From: Thuidium tamariscinum
Lineage: Eukaryota; Streptophyta; Bryopsida; Hypnales; Thuidiaceae
Length of the DNA: 64,000 bases
Assembly: GCA_947034885.2 (NCBI GenBank)
Contig: OX344755.2
Coordinates: forward strand, 21,521,052 to 21,585,051
Reading direction: 5' to 3'
The notes beneath the pieces are model-generated. The model saw only the letters and a program-made list of their open reading frames with translations. It was not told the origin of the DNA and searched no databases. This document shows, one piece after another, positions 35,530 through 48,499 of the stretch (position 1 is the first letter of the stretch; the number at the start of each line of letters is the position of its first letter). Made by a program: the position numbers and the translations under genes.

Positions 35530-36266
35530 GAGTCATTGCAAGAAACACCTATCGATTTTGTTGCATTTTGCAATAGTACTCATGACTTTTTCAGGATTAC
35601 TAAAAAAATTAGAAAACTAATTTTTTGAAAATTTTAAAAATATGAATATTAATGTATATACCTCTAAAATGAAGGTTTTCATTGAAGGAAATTGATAGAA
35701 AAATTTTCTAAGTAGGAGAACTTGAAAATTGCCAAATCTCAAGAAAATAGGTACTATGATTCAAAAATTAGGGAAAAATAGTAAAAATAAGTATTTTCAA
35801 AAAATAAAAAATAAAAATTTGCGACAAATTTATGGAGATGGTCATTCACTAAAAAACCCACCAAAATCATATTTTATATGTTTCAAAATACAAGCAGAAA
35901 GAAGCTCACTTTGTAGACCTCCACACCACATAAAATTAACTATTTTTGAAAATCCTTCCCTAGAAAGCTAGAAGTCTAATAGAAGACCATTTCATCCAAA
36001 CTTCATCTTAAAATCATTAAAAAAGGATATTCCATAGTACTTAAAGCTCCTAAATTGCAAAGTGTGACATTCAATTGGGGTCTATTTTTGGATAGTAAAA
36101 TAATTTTGAAAATTATGAAAAAATCAAGGAAGGTGTATAATAGTTACAAGTACCTTCCCTATAAATCTTCAATCATTTGGAGCCAACACACAAAAATTAT
36201 GGCCAAAAAACAGATCAACATGTAATGTGCGACACAAAATAGTACAAGTGTTTCTTGCAATGACCT
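35530..36266. mobile_element. GCAAGAAAC-family element, 737 bp, TSD AAGA/TAGA
   Basis: Ends gagtcattgcaagaaacacc and gtgtttcttgcaatgacct; flanks AAGA (35526-35529) and TAGA (36267-36270), one change. Empty sites: A near 19845 (cttgaagaatctttc) and C near 57288. Confidence 0.82.
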
Positions 36267-36887
36267 TAGAATCTTTCAAAGATGAAATGACATGTCTTGT
36301 CCATTGTACATCACAAAAAATGTTGATTTCTCTTAGGAAAATTGATTTTCATGAGACTTTCTATAGAAGAAATGATGAAAAAATCATATGAAATAGAGAA
36401 TTATCTCATAAAACCTTAATGGTGTTTACTTAATTTTTGTATCCTTGCATAATTAGAATACAGTAGACATTGAAAATATAAATTGCAATAAAATATTCAA
36501 TTCTTAACTAATTTTGTTACAATTCCTATTAGAATAGGAACTAGAGTATATGACCTTCATTTAAATAGTTGGACTAAAACTCAAAAAATATCTTCATTGT
36601 AGATGAATTTCATATTCACTCAATTTCTCAAAATACCCCTAAAAGATTTCAAGCCTCATTAAATACTTCATTTTTATTTTTATTTTTATTTCTGAAATTA
36701 AACAAAATGAAGGTTTGTTATAGTTCCAAAAAAAATTACTCACATTCTGTTTACAAATGAAGATATATTTCTCAAATAAGATAAAATATTTATTTCATAC
36801 ATCACAATATATAAAGATATTTTTACATTTACAATTAAAGTACACTTTTCTTAAGTTTGTAGACAATTTTGGAGGGGAAAGAGTCAC

Positions 36888-37621
36888 GGGTGATTGCACG
36901 AAAGACTTGTACTATTTGTTGCGTTTTGCAATAGTACTCCTGACTTTTTTGGGAGTACTATTTAATTAGAAAAATAATTTTTTACTTTAAAAAAATATGA
37001 CTTATATACACACCTTTAAGACAAAGGTACCTACAAAAAGAATTGTATAGGAAAATTTTCTAAGTAGGAGAACTAGAAAAGTGCAAAATCTTAAGAAAAT
37101 ACATACTTTCATGTTTTAATTAGGAAAAAATAGTAAAAATAGGTAAATACAAAAAAAAGTGGCCATTTGCAACAATTTTATGGAGATGGTCATTCACCAA
37201 AGAACCTACCAAAATAATATTTTATATATTTCAAAATACAAGCAGAATGAAGCTCCCTTTGTAGACCTCCACATGACATAAAATTAACTATTTTTGAAAA
37301 TACTTTTGTGGAAACTGGAAAGCTAGAAGTCTATTAGAAAACCATCTCATCCAAATTTCATCTTAAAATCATTAAAGAAAAGGTATTCCATAGTACTAAA
37401 AACCTCCAAATTGTATATGTGACATTCAATCACTAATACTATTTTTATATTAAATTATTTTTGATAATTATCAAAAATTCATGTAAGTTGTATGATAGTT
37501 ATGAATACCTTCTCTAGAAATCTTGAGTCATTTGGAGCAAAAATGCAAAAGTTATGGTCAAAAAATAAATCAGCATGAGACTTGTGACGGAAAATAGTAC
37601 AAGTCTTTCATGCAATTGCCC
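36888..37621. mobile_element. GCAAGAAAC-family element, 734 bp, TSD TCAC
   Basis: Ends gggtgattgcacgaaagact and agtctttcatgcaattgccc; perfect TCAC at 36884-36887 and 37622-37625. Empty sites: A near 20478 and C near 57927 (tcaccttgctacttgacc). Both core motifs carry the same one-base variants (gcacgaaag / ctttcatgc). Confidence 0.88.
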
Positions 37622-39160
37622 TCACCTTGCTACTTGACCACCCAAACATAAGTAAAAATTTAATCTTCAAGTACTCAGAATTTAGAATTCTTTAATTAAA
37701 ATGATGCATTGTTATAGTGCATTATATACATTTGTAGATTTCATTGAAAACTTGAAAGATCATTTTCAAAAATATTCAGATATTTCTTTATAATTGAAAG
37801 AATTTCATTTTATACATTCATAATTTCATTTCAAATTGTTTTTATAGTTGTAGGTAATTGATCTTTGATATTAATGTTCTAAATGATCACGGTCATTATT
37901 TCTCTATGTCAAAAGCTTTTTGCATAATGCAATAATTCAATGTGGTTTGATATCAAGTCCTCTAGTCTATGGTTCTTTATTGAAAAATATATATATTGAA
38001 TTACATTGGACTACATTCATTCCTAATGGATTAGGTTTGTAGTGTATTCACTATTGCGCATGCACACCAATTGAAATAAAAGTGATATTGTCATCAAGGT
38101 AATTGTTATTTTATACTTTTCGACAAAGTTTCATAAATTATAATAAGAAATGCAAGCCAAACAATCTTGCTAGAAATTCATATTATTTGCTATTGTAATA
38201 AAATAGTGACTCTCTAGAGCTTGTACTTTTAGAAAAACATCAAAAAGAATTATCTAATAATTCAAGCAATGCAAAATGTGAGTGTATGGCGCTTCTAGTG
38301 TTGACAAAATTACTAAATAAGTGACTATTTCTCTTCTTGACCTTTTGAAGCAAGCATTTTGTGCTTAACAATTGGAAGTGTTTTGAATTTTGTACAATGT
38401 TACATTCTTTGAACACTATGGCAAAAAATCGCCACATAACCAACAATCTTGAGATATTGACAATTTCAAGTCCTATGCCCTTTCAACTTCAACAATTCTT
38501 AACTAATGGGGTAGAAGCCTATAAGTTCTTGTCTCTTTCAAGGAAATGTATTCATTTATGTTTTAGGAATATTTCATTGTCTTGGAATGCTCTTTAATGT
38601 ACTTGTCCATGGACTTATTGTCATGGTCACTACTCTATGGAAATGACAAACCTCATGTGTACCTTTTTTGGAGAAACATAATGACCTACAATAGAAGGTG
38701 AGCTAAAAAGTTCAAAAAATATTGAGGCCTTCAAGTGGCCATCCTCTTATGATTTGCATATGTTGCTTTTCCATATCTTTCAACAATATATACACAATGT
38801 ACAGTACCTGGCAACTCTCAATCGTCCCCTAATTTTGCATTCCAAAGAGATTTGTAGAATGTTTGATATTATTAACATTGAAGTATTATGCAATTTCAAA
38901 AAAACATACCAAATTTGGATTTCCAAAAAATAAAACTCCATTTTTGGTGAAGTATTCCATTAAATTTGAATGATTTTATATAATAATTCATTGAAAAATA
39001 TTGATGATGATTTTGTAAAATTCAATTGCGGCAATATGTAAAAAACTCCTATATGTACATCTTTAATTCAATAAGCATCTCCAAAATAACTTAGAATTTT
39101 GTCACAATAGTTTCAAAAGTTAGGGTAATAATGTTCAAATTTTGAAAAATAGGTATTTCT
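37622..39160. other. AT-rich spacer of unit B with a 0.9-kb deletion
   Basis: No gene is seen. Near 37827 'catttcaaattgtttttatag' follows directly on 'acattcataatt', skipping the stretch present in A and C. Confidence 0.55.
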
Positions 39161-39899
39161 GGGCAATTGCAAGAAACACTTGTCCTATTTTCCGTCACAC
39201 CTCATGTGCTGATTTGTTTTTTGGCCATAACTTCTATGTTTTGGCTCCAAATGACTCAAAATTTGGACACTCAGAAAAGATACTCATAGGTACCATACAC
39301 ATTCTCTAATTTTTTCATAATTTTCAAAAATAGTTTGATTTCAAAATAGTACTAGTGAATGAATGTCACACTTGGCAGTTTAGGGGTTTTTAGTCACTAA
39401 GGAGTACCTTTTTTTAATGATTTTGAGATGAAATTTGGATGAGATGGTCTCCTAATAGACTTATAGCTCTCCACATGAGGGATTTTGAAAAAAGTTATTT
39501 TTATGACGTGTGGAAGTCCACAAAGTGAGCTTCCTTCTGGTTGCATTTTGAAATATATAAAGTATTATTTTAGTGATTTTTTTGATGAATGACCATCTCC
39601 ATAAAGTTTTTGAAAATTTAAACTTTTCATTTTTGTATTTACTTATTTTTACTAATTTTCCCAAATTAAAACATGAAGGTATGTATTTTCTTGAGATTTG
39701 GTGCTTTTTAAGTTCTCCTACTTAGAGAATTTTTCTATCAAATTCCTTCGGTGAAAACCTTCATTTTAGAGGTGTATACATTATTCATATTTTTCAAATT
39801 TTTTTCAACTTAATTTTCTAATTTTAAAGTACTCTTGAAAAAGCCACGAGTACTGTAGTAAAACGCAATAAATAGGACAAGTGTTTCTTGCAATCACCC
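39161..39899. mobile_element. GCAAGAAAC-family element, 739 bp, TSD TTCT
   Basis: Ends gggcaattgcaagaaacact and agtgtttcttgcaatcaccc; TTCT at 39157-39160 and 39900-39903. Empty sites: A near 26771 and C near 62505. The terminal inverted repeat extends about 28 bp (through cttgtcctattt). Confidence 0.9.
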
Positions 39900-40868
39900 T
39901 TCTTCATTGTAATTTGATTTCGGAAAGGCAACTATACCTTCATGGTAAAATGTACAAAATTAGACTCAATGTGAAGCTCAAATAGAAAAATCTAATTATA
40001 ACATAGAAATATCTATTCCTCACAATTTGGACATTGCCATTGAACCTTTAAAATCGTTGTGAAGAAATTCTAAAACTTTTTGTAGATGCTCTCTAACGAA
40101 AAGATGTGCACATGGATATTTTATACTTATCTATGCAATCAAATTCACAGAATTCATCCCCCATGATTTTTAATCAATTATCATATAGAATCATGAGTTT
40201 TTAATGGAAAAATTCACAAGAAATAGAATTTTGCTTTTTAAAAATTCAAATATGGTATATTTGATTAGAATTGCATAAGAATCTAATGTTCATAATGCAA
40301 GACAAAAAATTCTATTTATATTCTATACTAAACAAAAAAATTTAGAATGGCAAAATAGAAGATAAGATTGAGAGTAGCTAGGTATGATACATTTCAAGAA
40401 GTGAAGAATGCTAGAGGCCTATACCCTTTCAACTTATGTATTTTATAACTAATTCCACAAAATTGTGAAATATATAAAACGACTTCTGTTAGATGTCAAT
40501 TCCACTTGTCTTTCAAAAAAAATGTAATGCAAACTATTTTAGGATTATCACCTTCCTAAAATCCAGATCTAATCCACCAATGGTCCATTTTTCTAGTGAT
40601 TTCCCTTGGTGCTTCAACGTTCACTTCTTTCAGTTGAACTAAGTTACCTACCGTAAATGGAGTGCCTAACAGCCTAATTTTATTTAAACGATTTATTTTC
40701 TGAAATTCCGTAAATTAAATGATCCCAATCAGTTAGTGACAAAGCATCAACCAACTAAGTTCCAATTGACTACTTCAATTATCACAAACATGTCAGCCGT
40801 CCATTAACATGACATTAGTTCACCATATGGAGTGACTCAGTGAGTGTTAACTTTGTACATGAATTTAA
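39900..40868. other. AT-rich spacer of unit B
   Basis: No gene is seen. It aligns with A about 26775-27990 without the MITE at 27429. Confidence 0.5.
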
Positions 40869-41265
40869 GAGCATCCCTACGACTACTCACAATTCGGCGC
40901 AAATTGGGCAAGTAGCCAGGCTTGGCCAAAGGAATTGTCCCATGGCATACTCGGCAAAGCCAAAAATAAGGCCGGGCCCGGCCAAATTTGAGAATGATAC
41001 GACCAAGTGGCGAGTATGTGGCCAAGTTCAGTGTACAATTATTTTAGATTTCATTCCCTTGTTCGAGGCACTTTTTGAGTTTAGAAGAATTGATTCTCGG
41101 CGGCAACCATGAGGTGGCACCTCAAAGTCCGAAATAGCTTGCTTCCCTGCCTTGTTGGCCATGTTGGGGTGGGGCATATTTTTTTAGCCAAGCCCAAGCC
41201 TCCTTAATGGCTCGGCGAGTGGCCCTTGGCTGGGCCATTTGCCCGAGCCAGATGTGGGGATGCTC
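40869..41265. mobile_element. Tourist-like MITE, 397 bp, TSD TAA
   Basis: Ends GAGCATCCCTAC and GTGGGGATGCTC (inverted, one mismatch or so) with TAA on both sides (40866-40868, 41266-41268), as expected for PIF/Harbinger-type MITEs. The interior is GC-rich (gccgggcccggcc palindrome near 40972) in contrast to its surroundings. Absent from A (about 27987). The 62-90-aa open frames inside are by-products. Confidence 0.8.
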
Positions 41266-41426
41266 TAAGTAAATTTCTGATGGAGCTTACCTGGCCTCCA
41301 CACCCACTCACCTTAACTCCCTCTCTAAGCAACGATGTGAAATCAATAGTTACTAACATGGTGTGAAATATTCTACACCACTCCGTTCAGGGGAAGACAG
41401 TTCTTGTCACTGCTACTAAATGTTAT

Positions 41427-42147
41427 GGATCATTGCAAGAAACACTTGTCGATTTTGTTGCATTTTGCAATACTACTTATGACTTTTTCAGGAGTACTAT
41501 AAAATTAGAAAACTAATTTTTTTTAAATTTTAAAAATATGAATAATGTATACAACTCTAAAATGAAGGTTTTCACCAAGGAAATTGATAGAAAAACTTTT
41601 TAAGTAGGAGAACTTAAAAAGTGCCAAATCTTAAGAAAATAGGTATTGTGATTCAAAAATTAGGGGAAAAATAATAAAAACAAGTATTTTCAAGAAATAA
41701 AATTATGGAGATGTTCAATCACAAAAAAACCCACCAAAATCATATTTTATATGTTTCAAAATACAAGCAGAAAGAAGCTCACTTTGTAGACCTTCACACC
41801 ACAAAAAATTAATTATTTGATTGATTTTTGAAAATCCTTACCTGAAAAAATAGAAGTCTACTAGAAGACCATCTCATCCAAATTTCATCTCAAAATAATT
41901 AAAAAAAAGTATTCCATAGTACTAAAAAATCCTAAATTGCAAAATGTGACATTCAAACGAGGTCTATTTTTGGATAGTAAAACATTTTTGAAAAATATGA
42001 AAAAATTATGGAAAGTGTATGATAGTTATAGGTAGTTTTTTTATAAATATTGAGTCATTTGGAGTCAAAATACAAAAGTTATGGCTAAAAACAGAGCAGC
42101 ATGTAACATGTGACACAAAATAGTACAAGTGTTTCTTGCAATGACCC
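41427..42147. mobile_element. GCAAGAAAC-family element, 721 bp, TSD TTAT
   Basis: Ends ggatcattgcaagaaacact and gtgtttcttgcaatgaccc; TTAT at 41423-41426 and 42148-42151. Empty site in A near 28160 (aaatgttatgcattat). It resembles the element at 35530 closely. Confidence 0.86.
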
Positions 42148-43732
42148 TTATGTATTATATGGTAGATGTACCCATAGTCAATCACTTATTTAATTTATTT
42201 TCAAGCACATCGTGAGCATTGTGAGGCAAGTGAAGTAGGTCATTGCAAGAAAGAATGACCTACCAAAAAGTGTAACATTTTGCATGTAATATACATTTTT
42301 TTTCTTTAGGAGTATTGCATAATTAGTAAAACAATTTCTTTTTAAAGTGAAAAATATGTTTGATGTATACGTACCTTTAAGAAGAAAGTACCCCAAGAAG
42401 GAAAAGTATAGAAAAAATTTCTAAGTAGGAGAGCTAGAAAAGTGTAGAATGTCATGAAAATTGTAACTTTCACTACAGTTTCACATTTTAATTTGTAAAA
42501 AATAGTGAAAGATTCTATTTAAAAACTAAAAATTGGCTATTTGGAAAGACTTAATGGTAACCAAATTTCACCAGAAGAATGACTGATATTGAAATCATTT
42601 TCAATGTTCAAAATTGCATGCCCAAGAGAGCTTTATTTCTATGAACATAGAAGTCATATAATAATGTTTTTTAAAGTGGTAGGCATATCAAGGTTGCACC
42701 CACCCTTTTCAAGGCTACTTGAATTCCATCCTCAGCTTGATTTGAATGATCCATTGACTGGAGGATACTTTGGTTTTACAAGCATTCTTAACGTGGCTTT
42801 AATAAAAAGAACTGCAGGCAGATGGAATGTTTCTAAGGTTGGGAGTTGACGGCACTTTAACCACATTTGGTGGTAAACAAACTTGTTGTCGTTGAGGGAA
42901 GGTGCTCGTCAAGCTAATATTAGACTGTTGAGTGCCACCTCATGTCAAATAGAATTCGATAGGCCTCGGGGGAATCATTTCTGTATACTAAGTCTTTTGC
43001 GAGAAAGGAAAAGAGTTCTGGCGGCGTTACTAACATTGTAGTCTGTGTTATCATACATTTGATGCTGTTTGCGGTGCATTTCTCATGCTTAGCCTCATAA
43101 ATCTTCCAGTCACAATCCGACGCTTTTATTGTCATCGCAATGTTGTCGACCAAAATGCTCATAATTATCAATACAGTTTTAAGTGATTTATTTTCAAGTA
43201 GTAGTGGTTTTGGTCGAAGAAGTACTTCGGCTACAAGATCGTCCATTATCTTTAATACCCCTGCAAAATGACTCGCGGTTGTTACATTGGTACGTAACTT
43301 CTACCAGTGATAGTGAGAGTAGATAGTGAGTTTGCAAAAGAAAGCGGTCGATTCCTTTCGATTTGGTGAGAGAACATTGTCTGATGTTACAGACTGTAAT
43401 ACTGGAAATGGTCTCACTGTACTGTACTATCCAGGGTCACTGATTCTCTAAGATTTTTCTCACAGATTGCCCTGAAAGATTGCCCTGTCTCGTGAATCAA
43501 ATGTATGGCAAGTTATCGATTACAAACTGGGCTTGAATCACCAGGCCTGTGCATGAATAACGCCCATCCTTTTCTGAGGATCATGGGACAAAGAGTCATA
43601 GCACTCGAAAGTTATGGCAATGGTCGATCCTCGAATAATCCTGAGCAAGTCATTGTACAGAGCTTTCATCACAATCGTAGTGAAAATTCAGTCTCAGTTC
43701 TACTGTTTGTGGATTTTGGGCAAAACTCTCGA

Positions 43733-43890
43733 AACGAAAAATGTCTTAAAATCAATTCAACAATCTCTACTGATGAATGTTGTCTCGAAACTAAAAATGT
43801 CTTAAAATCAATTCAACAACGTCTACTGACGAATGTTGTCTCGAAACCAAAAATGTCTTAAAATCAATTCAATAATGTCTACCGATGAAT
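43733..43890. repeat. Short tandem array 3' of dirigent copy C (about 65-bp period)
   Basis: Three repeats of 'aaatgtcttaaaatcaattc' with 'ctactgatgaatgttgtctc', as near 15627 and 31938. Confidence 0.7.
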
Positions 43891-43942
43891 GTTGTATACT
43901 CTGATGTGAGCTATGTACTGGAGATCTGTCGATCTTTCCATT

Positions 43943-45029
43943 CTATTTTCCAACGACCAAAGTCCATTTCTGAACATTGTATTGCGCGCCCAAGTTCCCC
44001 ACCAGCTTCTGCGACACGGTCGAGACGAGGGCGTATCCCTTCTGGCCCAGGAAGTTTCCGGTCCCTGCCAGCACGGCCAACTGCCTGTCGTTGGAGACAT
44101 TGAACGACGCTCGCTGTCCCGCAATCTGTATACAAGTCACAACAGAATCAGAAAACAATGTTGCAACAAAATTAACACGTCGAAACATAAATCTTCATAT
44201 TAGAGTTAATCACACAGTAGTCCACACTTGGTGTACGTGGAGTTGCAAGCCAAGTTTTGAATGCATTGTGCTCTACCACGTCATCTTGGGTTAAGGTCTA
44301 AACTCATGGTTATGATCTCGAGCTCCCACATGTTGCATGCTTGTAAGTTCCCAGTGGTGGAAGTTTAATTTGCGATGAAACTCAAAAGAGCTCCATTGTC
44401 GACCCAAACAAGGAGTTTGTTCCTGAGTTCTGTGTTTTCTTGCTATTTCCCAATTAGTTTCCTAATTTGAACAAGAATGCCAAGCGTTTCTTGCAATGAT
44501 CCTTACATGTAGAGACTCAATGTAAATGTCCTTTCAACCATACTGCATGTGTCTCACGCTGGAACCAAATTAATGTCCTTGAAATGCTTGCGCAAGTTAA
44601 AGGCTTTCCAGGAACAAACTGGACTTCCATGCCATACAATCAAGATGATAATGATCGTACCTCGTAGGTGGTCTCCACCAAATCGCCGGGCTGGTCGATA
44701 ATCACCGTCACTTGCACGCGATACTTCTGGCCGCCGTCAAGCACATACAAGCCCTGCAACTTCCCAAGCGGCGAAGACTTAGGGTCCGCCGTCGCCCTGA
44801 TTGTGTCGTCCACCACCACCAGAGCGCCGAACTGGAGCGCGCTCACGTTCCCGCCCGGCCCTGCCACGATGCGCGCCGTCGCATCATCCCCGGTTTCGAT
44901 CGCCTCGTGCGCGTAGAACGTCACGTTGTGCGTCTTGTGCCTGGGGTCCAGGCGAGCACTCGCACCGGACAACAGCACCACAAAGACCAGCACAACCAGC
45001 GACGACGACACTGTCGGAGACGCAGCCAT
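43943..45029 (-). CDS. DIR: Dirigent-family protein, copy C (intact)
   Basis: Exon 1 44661-45029 (369 bp) and exon 2 43943-44125 (183 bp with stop), 535-bp GT..AG intron, phase 0, 183 aa. By eye the protein differs from copy B only at residue 6 (Thr instead of Ala) inside the signal peptide; the mature sequence, the three N-glycosylation sequons and all dirigent motifs are the same. Introns and flanks differ by more small indels than the exons do, which suggests selection on the protein or recent gene conversion. Same promoter layout: TATAAA at 45216-45221 and the CG tract at 45289-45301. Biochemical role is as for copy B and equally unproven. Confidence 0.92.
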
Positions 45030-45215
45030 AGCTTGCGCGCGGATCAGAAATTGATCGAAATGATCGAAGCAAAAGAAATTGAGATGATTGAAGCAAAAGG
45101 AGCCAGAAGGAGTCACACATGCACTCGTGAACGTACTGAAGAGTTGATTTAGAGAATTGAAGTGAATTCAGTTTGTACTGAAGAGTTGTGAATCGATCTG
45201 CAAGTGTTCTTCAGT

Positions 45216-45221
45216 TTTATA
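45216..45221 (-). promoter_or_regulatory. TATA box of dirigent copy C
   Basis: TATAAA on minus about 187 bp upstream of the ATG, in the same context as copies A and B. Confidence 0.5.
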
Positions 45222-46899
45222 CAGCACTGGGGTGGGGGATCCACTTGGGTATATACCAGGGCCGGGATTCATCATCTTGTTTTTCTTCACGCGCGCGCGC
45301 GTTTCCGAGAATTCCCAACAAGCGAAAAGGTTTCCTCGAATCGCTTGTCTTAAGAATTGGGCCTGCACAACTGATCTCCACCTGCAAAGTACCTCGACAG
45401 ATCGATACCTCAGAGGAAATTAAAACATGTGATGTTGACAAACGAAGGGGTGATCGGTGGTGCGTCGGGGAGGTGTATCTTAAGGTTAACCGCGTCAAGA
45501 TTCGACCTCCCTCGATGAGGAGGTTTATCTGAATTTTAAATACCGAATTGGATAGATGGATCCCCAAACCCGGGTCCCCAAGTGAACCGTTGACTGTGAG
45601 AAATGTGAGGATGGTGCAGATGAACTGGGAAGCATGCACATGTGGCGTAGATTTTGTAACTGCATGTAGGTTGGCCTGGTGGAGATCGTACTTGTCCTGG
45701 TAGTCCCCTGATGACTGATTCACAGAGTATATTCTTCACGAGCTGACAAGGCGTTGATTCAGATTTACGCGCGTGCAGACTACGCAAACTAAGTTAAGAA
45801 TAGGCACATGGTTGATACATGATTCCGGAGATCGGAATGAAGGGTGCGGGTGTGAATCTATTTCGTAAAGATTTAGTGTATATTCAAGTTTCTGTAGCGT
45901 GAGCAGAGACTGTAGAATGCACTAGATCGATATTATCAAGCATCTCGTCACAAGCTTCTCTTGGGACACAAAGGCACTGACTGGTGCAGTGAGGTACTGG
46001 CAATGCGCACTGTGCTTTCCTCCAGCTAAAGCGAGCTGAATCGACCTTTCAGTTAAGTAGTCTTGTGGACTCCTGCGTGGACTCCCGTGGGGCTGTGGGC
46101 TTTTTTCATTCACACCAGCCCAGTTTGACCGGAATTCTTTGTCTTGCTCTGGTTGCTACATCGCACATAACATTCAATAGCCTTAGTGAGGGCTGCCTCC
46201 TCAATTTCATCCAGAAATCTATTAATAGTATCTTTGCAGATTAATAGTATCCTTGCAGGGCATGAGCTTTTGATGTAGGAGGCCAGGAGGAGCTCACTGT
46301 CCATCTTGAAAATTTAGCCGGTTGGTGTGGGTGCATGAATTTCAGTAGTAAGCTTAGAAGGTCTGACAAATGGATGGTATGGTCGGGTCAGCCATGATGT
46401 GCACAATGGACAATGAATTGATTGGCTCACCATTTGTAGGGATCAGCTAACCCTTGAACTAAAAGTCAGCTTTAAGGTAGGAGGTCTTGGCCTGTAATGG
46501 ACCATTGAAGGCTGAAACTAAATCTCAGGGTAAAGGGCGAATGGCTGATGGCATAGGTAAACCTTGTAGAAAAAAATTGCAGTGCATTTTCCTTGAAAGA
46601 CAAGTAGAATTGACATCTAACCCAAGTGGTTCCATATTTTTTTAGAGCTTTGTGGAATTAATCATAAAAATGTAAAGTTGAAGTGTATATAGGGCTCTAC
46701 AATGGATCGGAGCCCTTACTTAAATGTACAAAATTTGTACATTGTTGAAGGCTATGAAAAAGCAACATGTACAAACTGCATGCATACATTTAAAGAGGTA
46801 CTCCGTTTTAATGGCCACTCCATTCAAGGACCCCTAACTTAAAACCAATGAGCCACACATTTTATGCCTTATTGCAAAACACTAAGTTCATTGTCATCG
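45222..46899. other. Upstream region of dirigent copy C and spacer
   Basis: Conserved with 17101-18680 of A. The 168-aa minus-strand open frame at 45217-45723 covers the promoter; its counterparts in A and B differ in length and frame, so it is not called. Confidence 0.5.
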
Positions 46900-47290
46900 T
46901 TAGAGAAAATATGGACTCTTCGGAGGGCCGCTAAGCGCTGCCGGAGAGACCCATCGCAAAGATTTATTTTCATTTTGACAGTTTTTTTCCCCTATTGACG
47001 TTCGTGTCAGTTTTACTGTTGTCAGAGCATTTAATCGTAAAGGAAATAAAAAAAAATTCAAGTTGCAGCTTCGAACTTCCAAGTGGACTGCGAAAGAGGG
47101 AAACTGTCATCTCTCCCTGACAGATCTAGAATTTTAAAAAAAAGATGCTGAAGATATTCACACAAGCTGAAAGGTATATCTGTTAGTAATTTCGTCCTTT
47201 CTATAGCTTAGTAGAGGTGCAGTACAGGAGCAGTAATAGACTGGTTTGTCAAAGTCTGACGGCCCTCCACAAAGTCCATATTTTCTCTAA
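46900..47290. mobile_element. MITE, TTAGAGAAAATATGGACT family, 391 bp
   Basis: Second member of the family at 30324-30716, with the same inverted ends and a similar interior (gacagatctagaattt). Unit A and B have the empty site near 18685 and 35105. Its right part is included in the local triplication that follows. Confidence 0.8.
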
Positions 47291-48105
47291 TGATTGAAAC
47301 TCGATACGATGGAAGTACCCAAAAATGTCCAAATAAGGAATTCATCATAGTTGGAGGCAACTTTCTTAGAAAACAGTATCTCTCTAGTCTTAGCGAGTGA
47401 AATTATTGAAAGTTTTAAAAAAAACAGATTCTAGAATTTATCTCTCCCTGACAGATCTAGAATTTTTTTTAAAAAGATGCTTAAGATATTCACACAAGCT
47501 GAAAGGTATATCTGTCAGTAATTTCGTCCTTTCTATAGCTTAGTAGAGGTGCAGTACAGGAGCAGTAATAGACTGGTTTGTCAAAGTCTGACGGCCCTCC
47601 ACAAAGTCCATATTTTCTCTAATGATTGAAACTCGATACGATGGAAGTACCCAAAAATGTCCAAATAAGGAATTCATCATAGTTGGAGGCAACTTTCTTA
47701 GAAAACAGTATCTCTCTAGTCTTAGCGAGTGAAATTATTGAAAGTTTTAAAAAAAACAGATTCTAGAATTTATCTCTCCCTGACAGATCTAGAATTTTTT
47801 TTTAAAAGATGCTTAAGATATTCACACAAGTTGAAAGGTATATCTGTCATTAATTTTGTCCTTTCTATAGCTTAGTAGAGGTGCAGTACAGGAGCAGTAA
47901 TAGACTGGTTTGTCAAAGTCTGACGGCCCTCCACAGAGTCCATATTTTCTCTAATGATTGAAACTCGATACGATGGAAGTACCCAAAAATGTCCAAATAA
48001 GGAATTCATCATAGTTGGAGGCAACTTTCTTGGAAAACAGTATCTCTCTAGTCTTAGCGAGTGAAATTATTGAAAGTTTTAAAAAAAACAGATTCTTGGA
48101 TGATG
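47111..48105 (+). repeat. Three tandem copies of a 331-332-bp unit
   Basis: 'ctctccctgacagatctaga' occurs at 47111, 47442 and 47774. Each unit holds the right part of the MITE plus about 150 bp of the host sequence beyond it, and the copies are nearly identical. In the last copy the host continues normally (acagattcttggatgatgc); at the inner junctions it switches to 'acagattctagaattt', i.e. back into the MITE at a short stretch of shared sequence. Confidence 0.88.
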
Positions 48106-48499
48106 CATCTATATAAGCATATTCTATGATTTTTCAAAGTGATAGCTTTATAGAGCAATGAAACCATCATGTACATACATCCTACTAATACGAACCTAGC
48201 TACAATCAACAATGAGCCAATCAAATTTTAGTTTGTATCTTTCATATACTTTAGCAAATTAGAGTCGAACACTTGATGAACACATTCACTAAAGTCTACG
48301 AATACAATTGGATGAGCCCAGGGTTTTCTTGTCGGACATATTTTTGGGTTTTGGTGTCGTGTAGGACGTCTGACGTCGCGTGTCGCAGGTGACAACATGT
48401 CGCTACCCCGTCGCAGCCCGTCGAGTAAGGTAAAAAAATTTTACCCTACGGTAAATGGATTTGGCATACATGGCAGATTGTTCAAAGTGACGTAGAACT

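Larger units (their letters stand above)
30195..42710 (+). repeat. Tandem segment unit B (12.5 kb)
   Basis: Direct repeat of unit A and C, starting at 'aaggctacttgaattcc'. The bases before it (cacctttttc) are not AAP sequence, so B begins with only the AAP tail. B-specific insertions: 30324, 35530, 36888, 39161, 40869 and 41427. B-specific losses: about 0.9 kb at 37827. B-specific duplication: 322-bp partial tandem repeat near 31421-32000. Confidence 0.9.

Noticed and set aside
45217..45723. 168-aa minus-strand open frame upstream of dirigent copy C, with shorter relatives in A and B
   Set aside because: It runs through the dirigent promoter (TATA box and CG tract) and its frame is broken differently in the other units.
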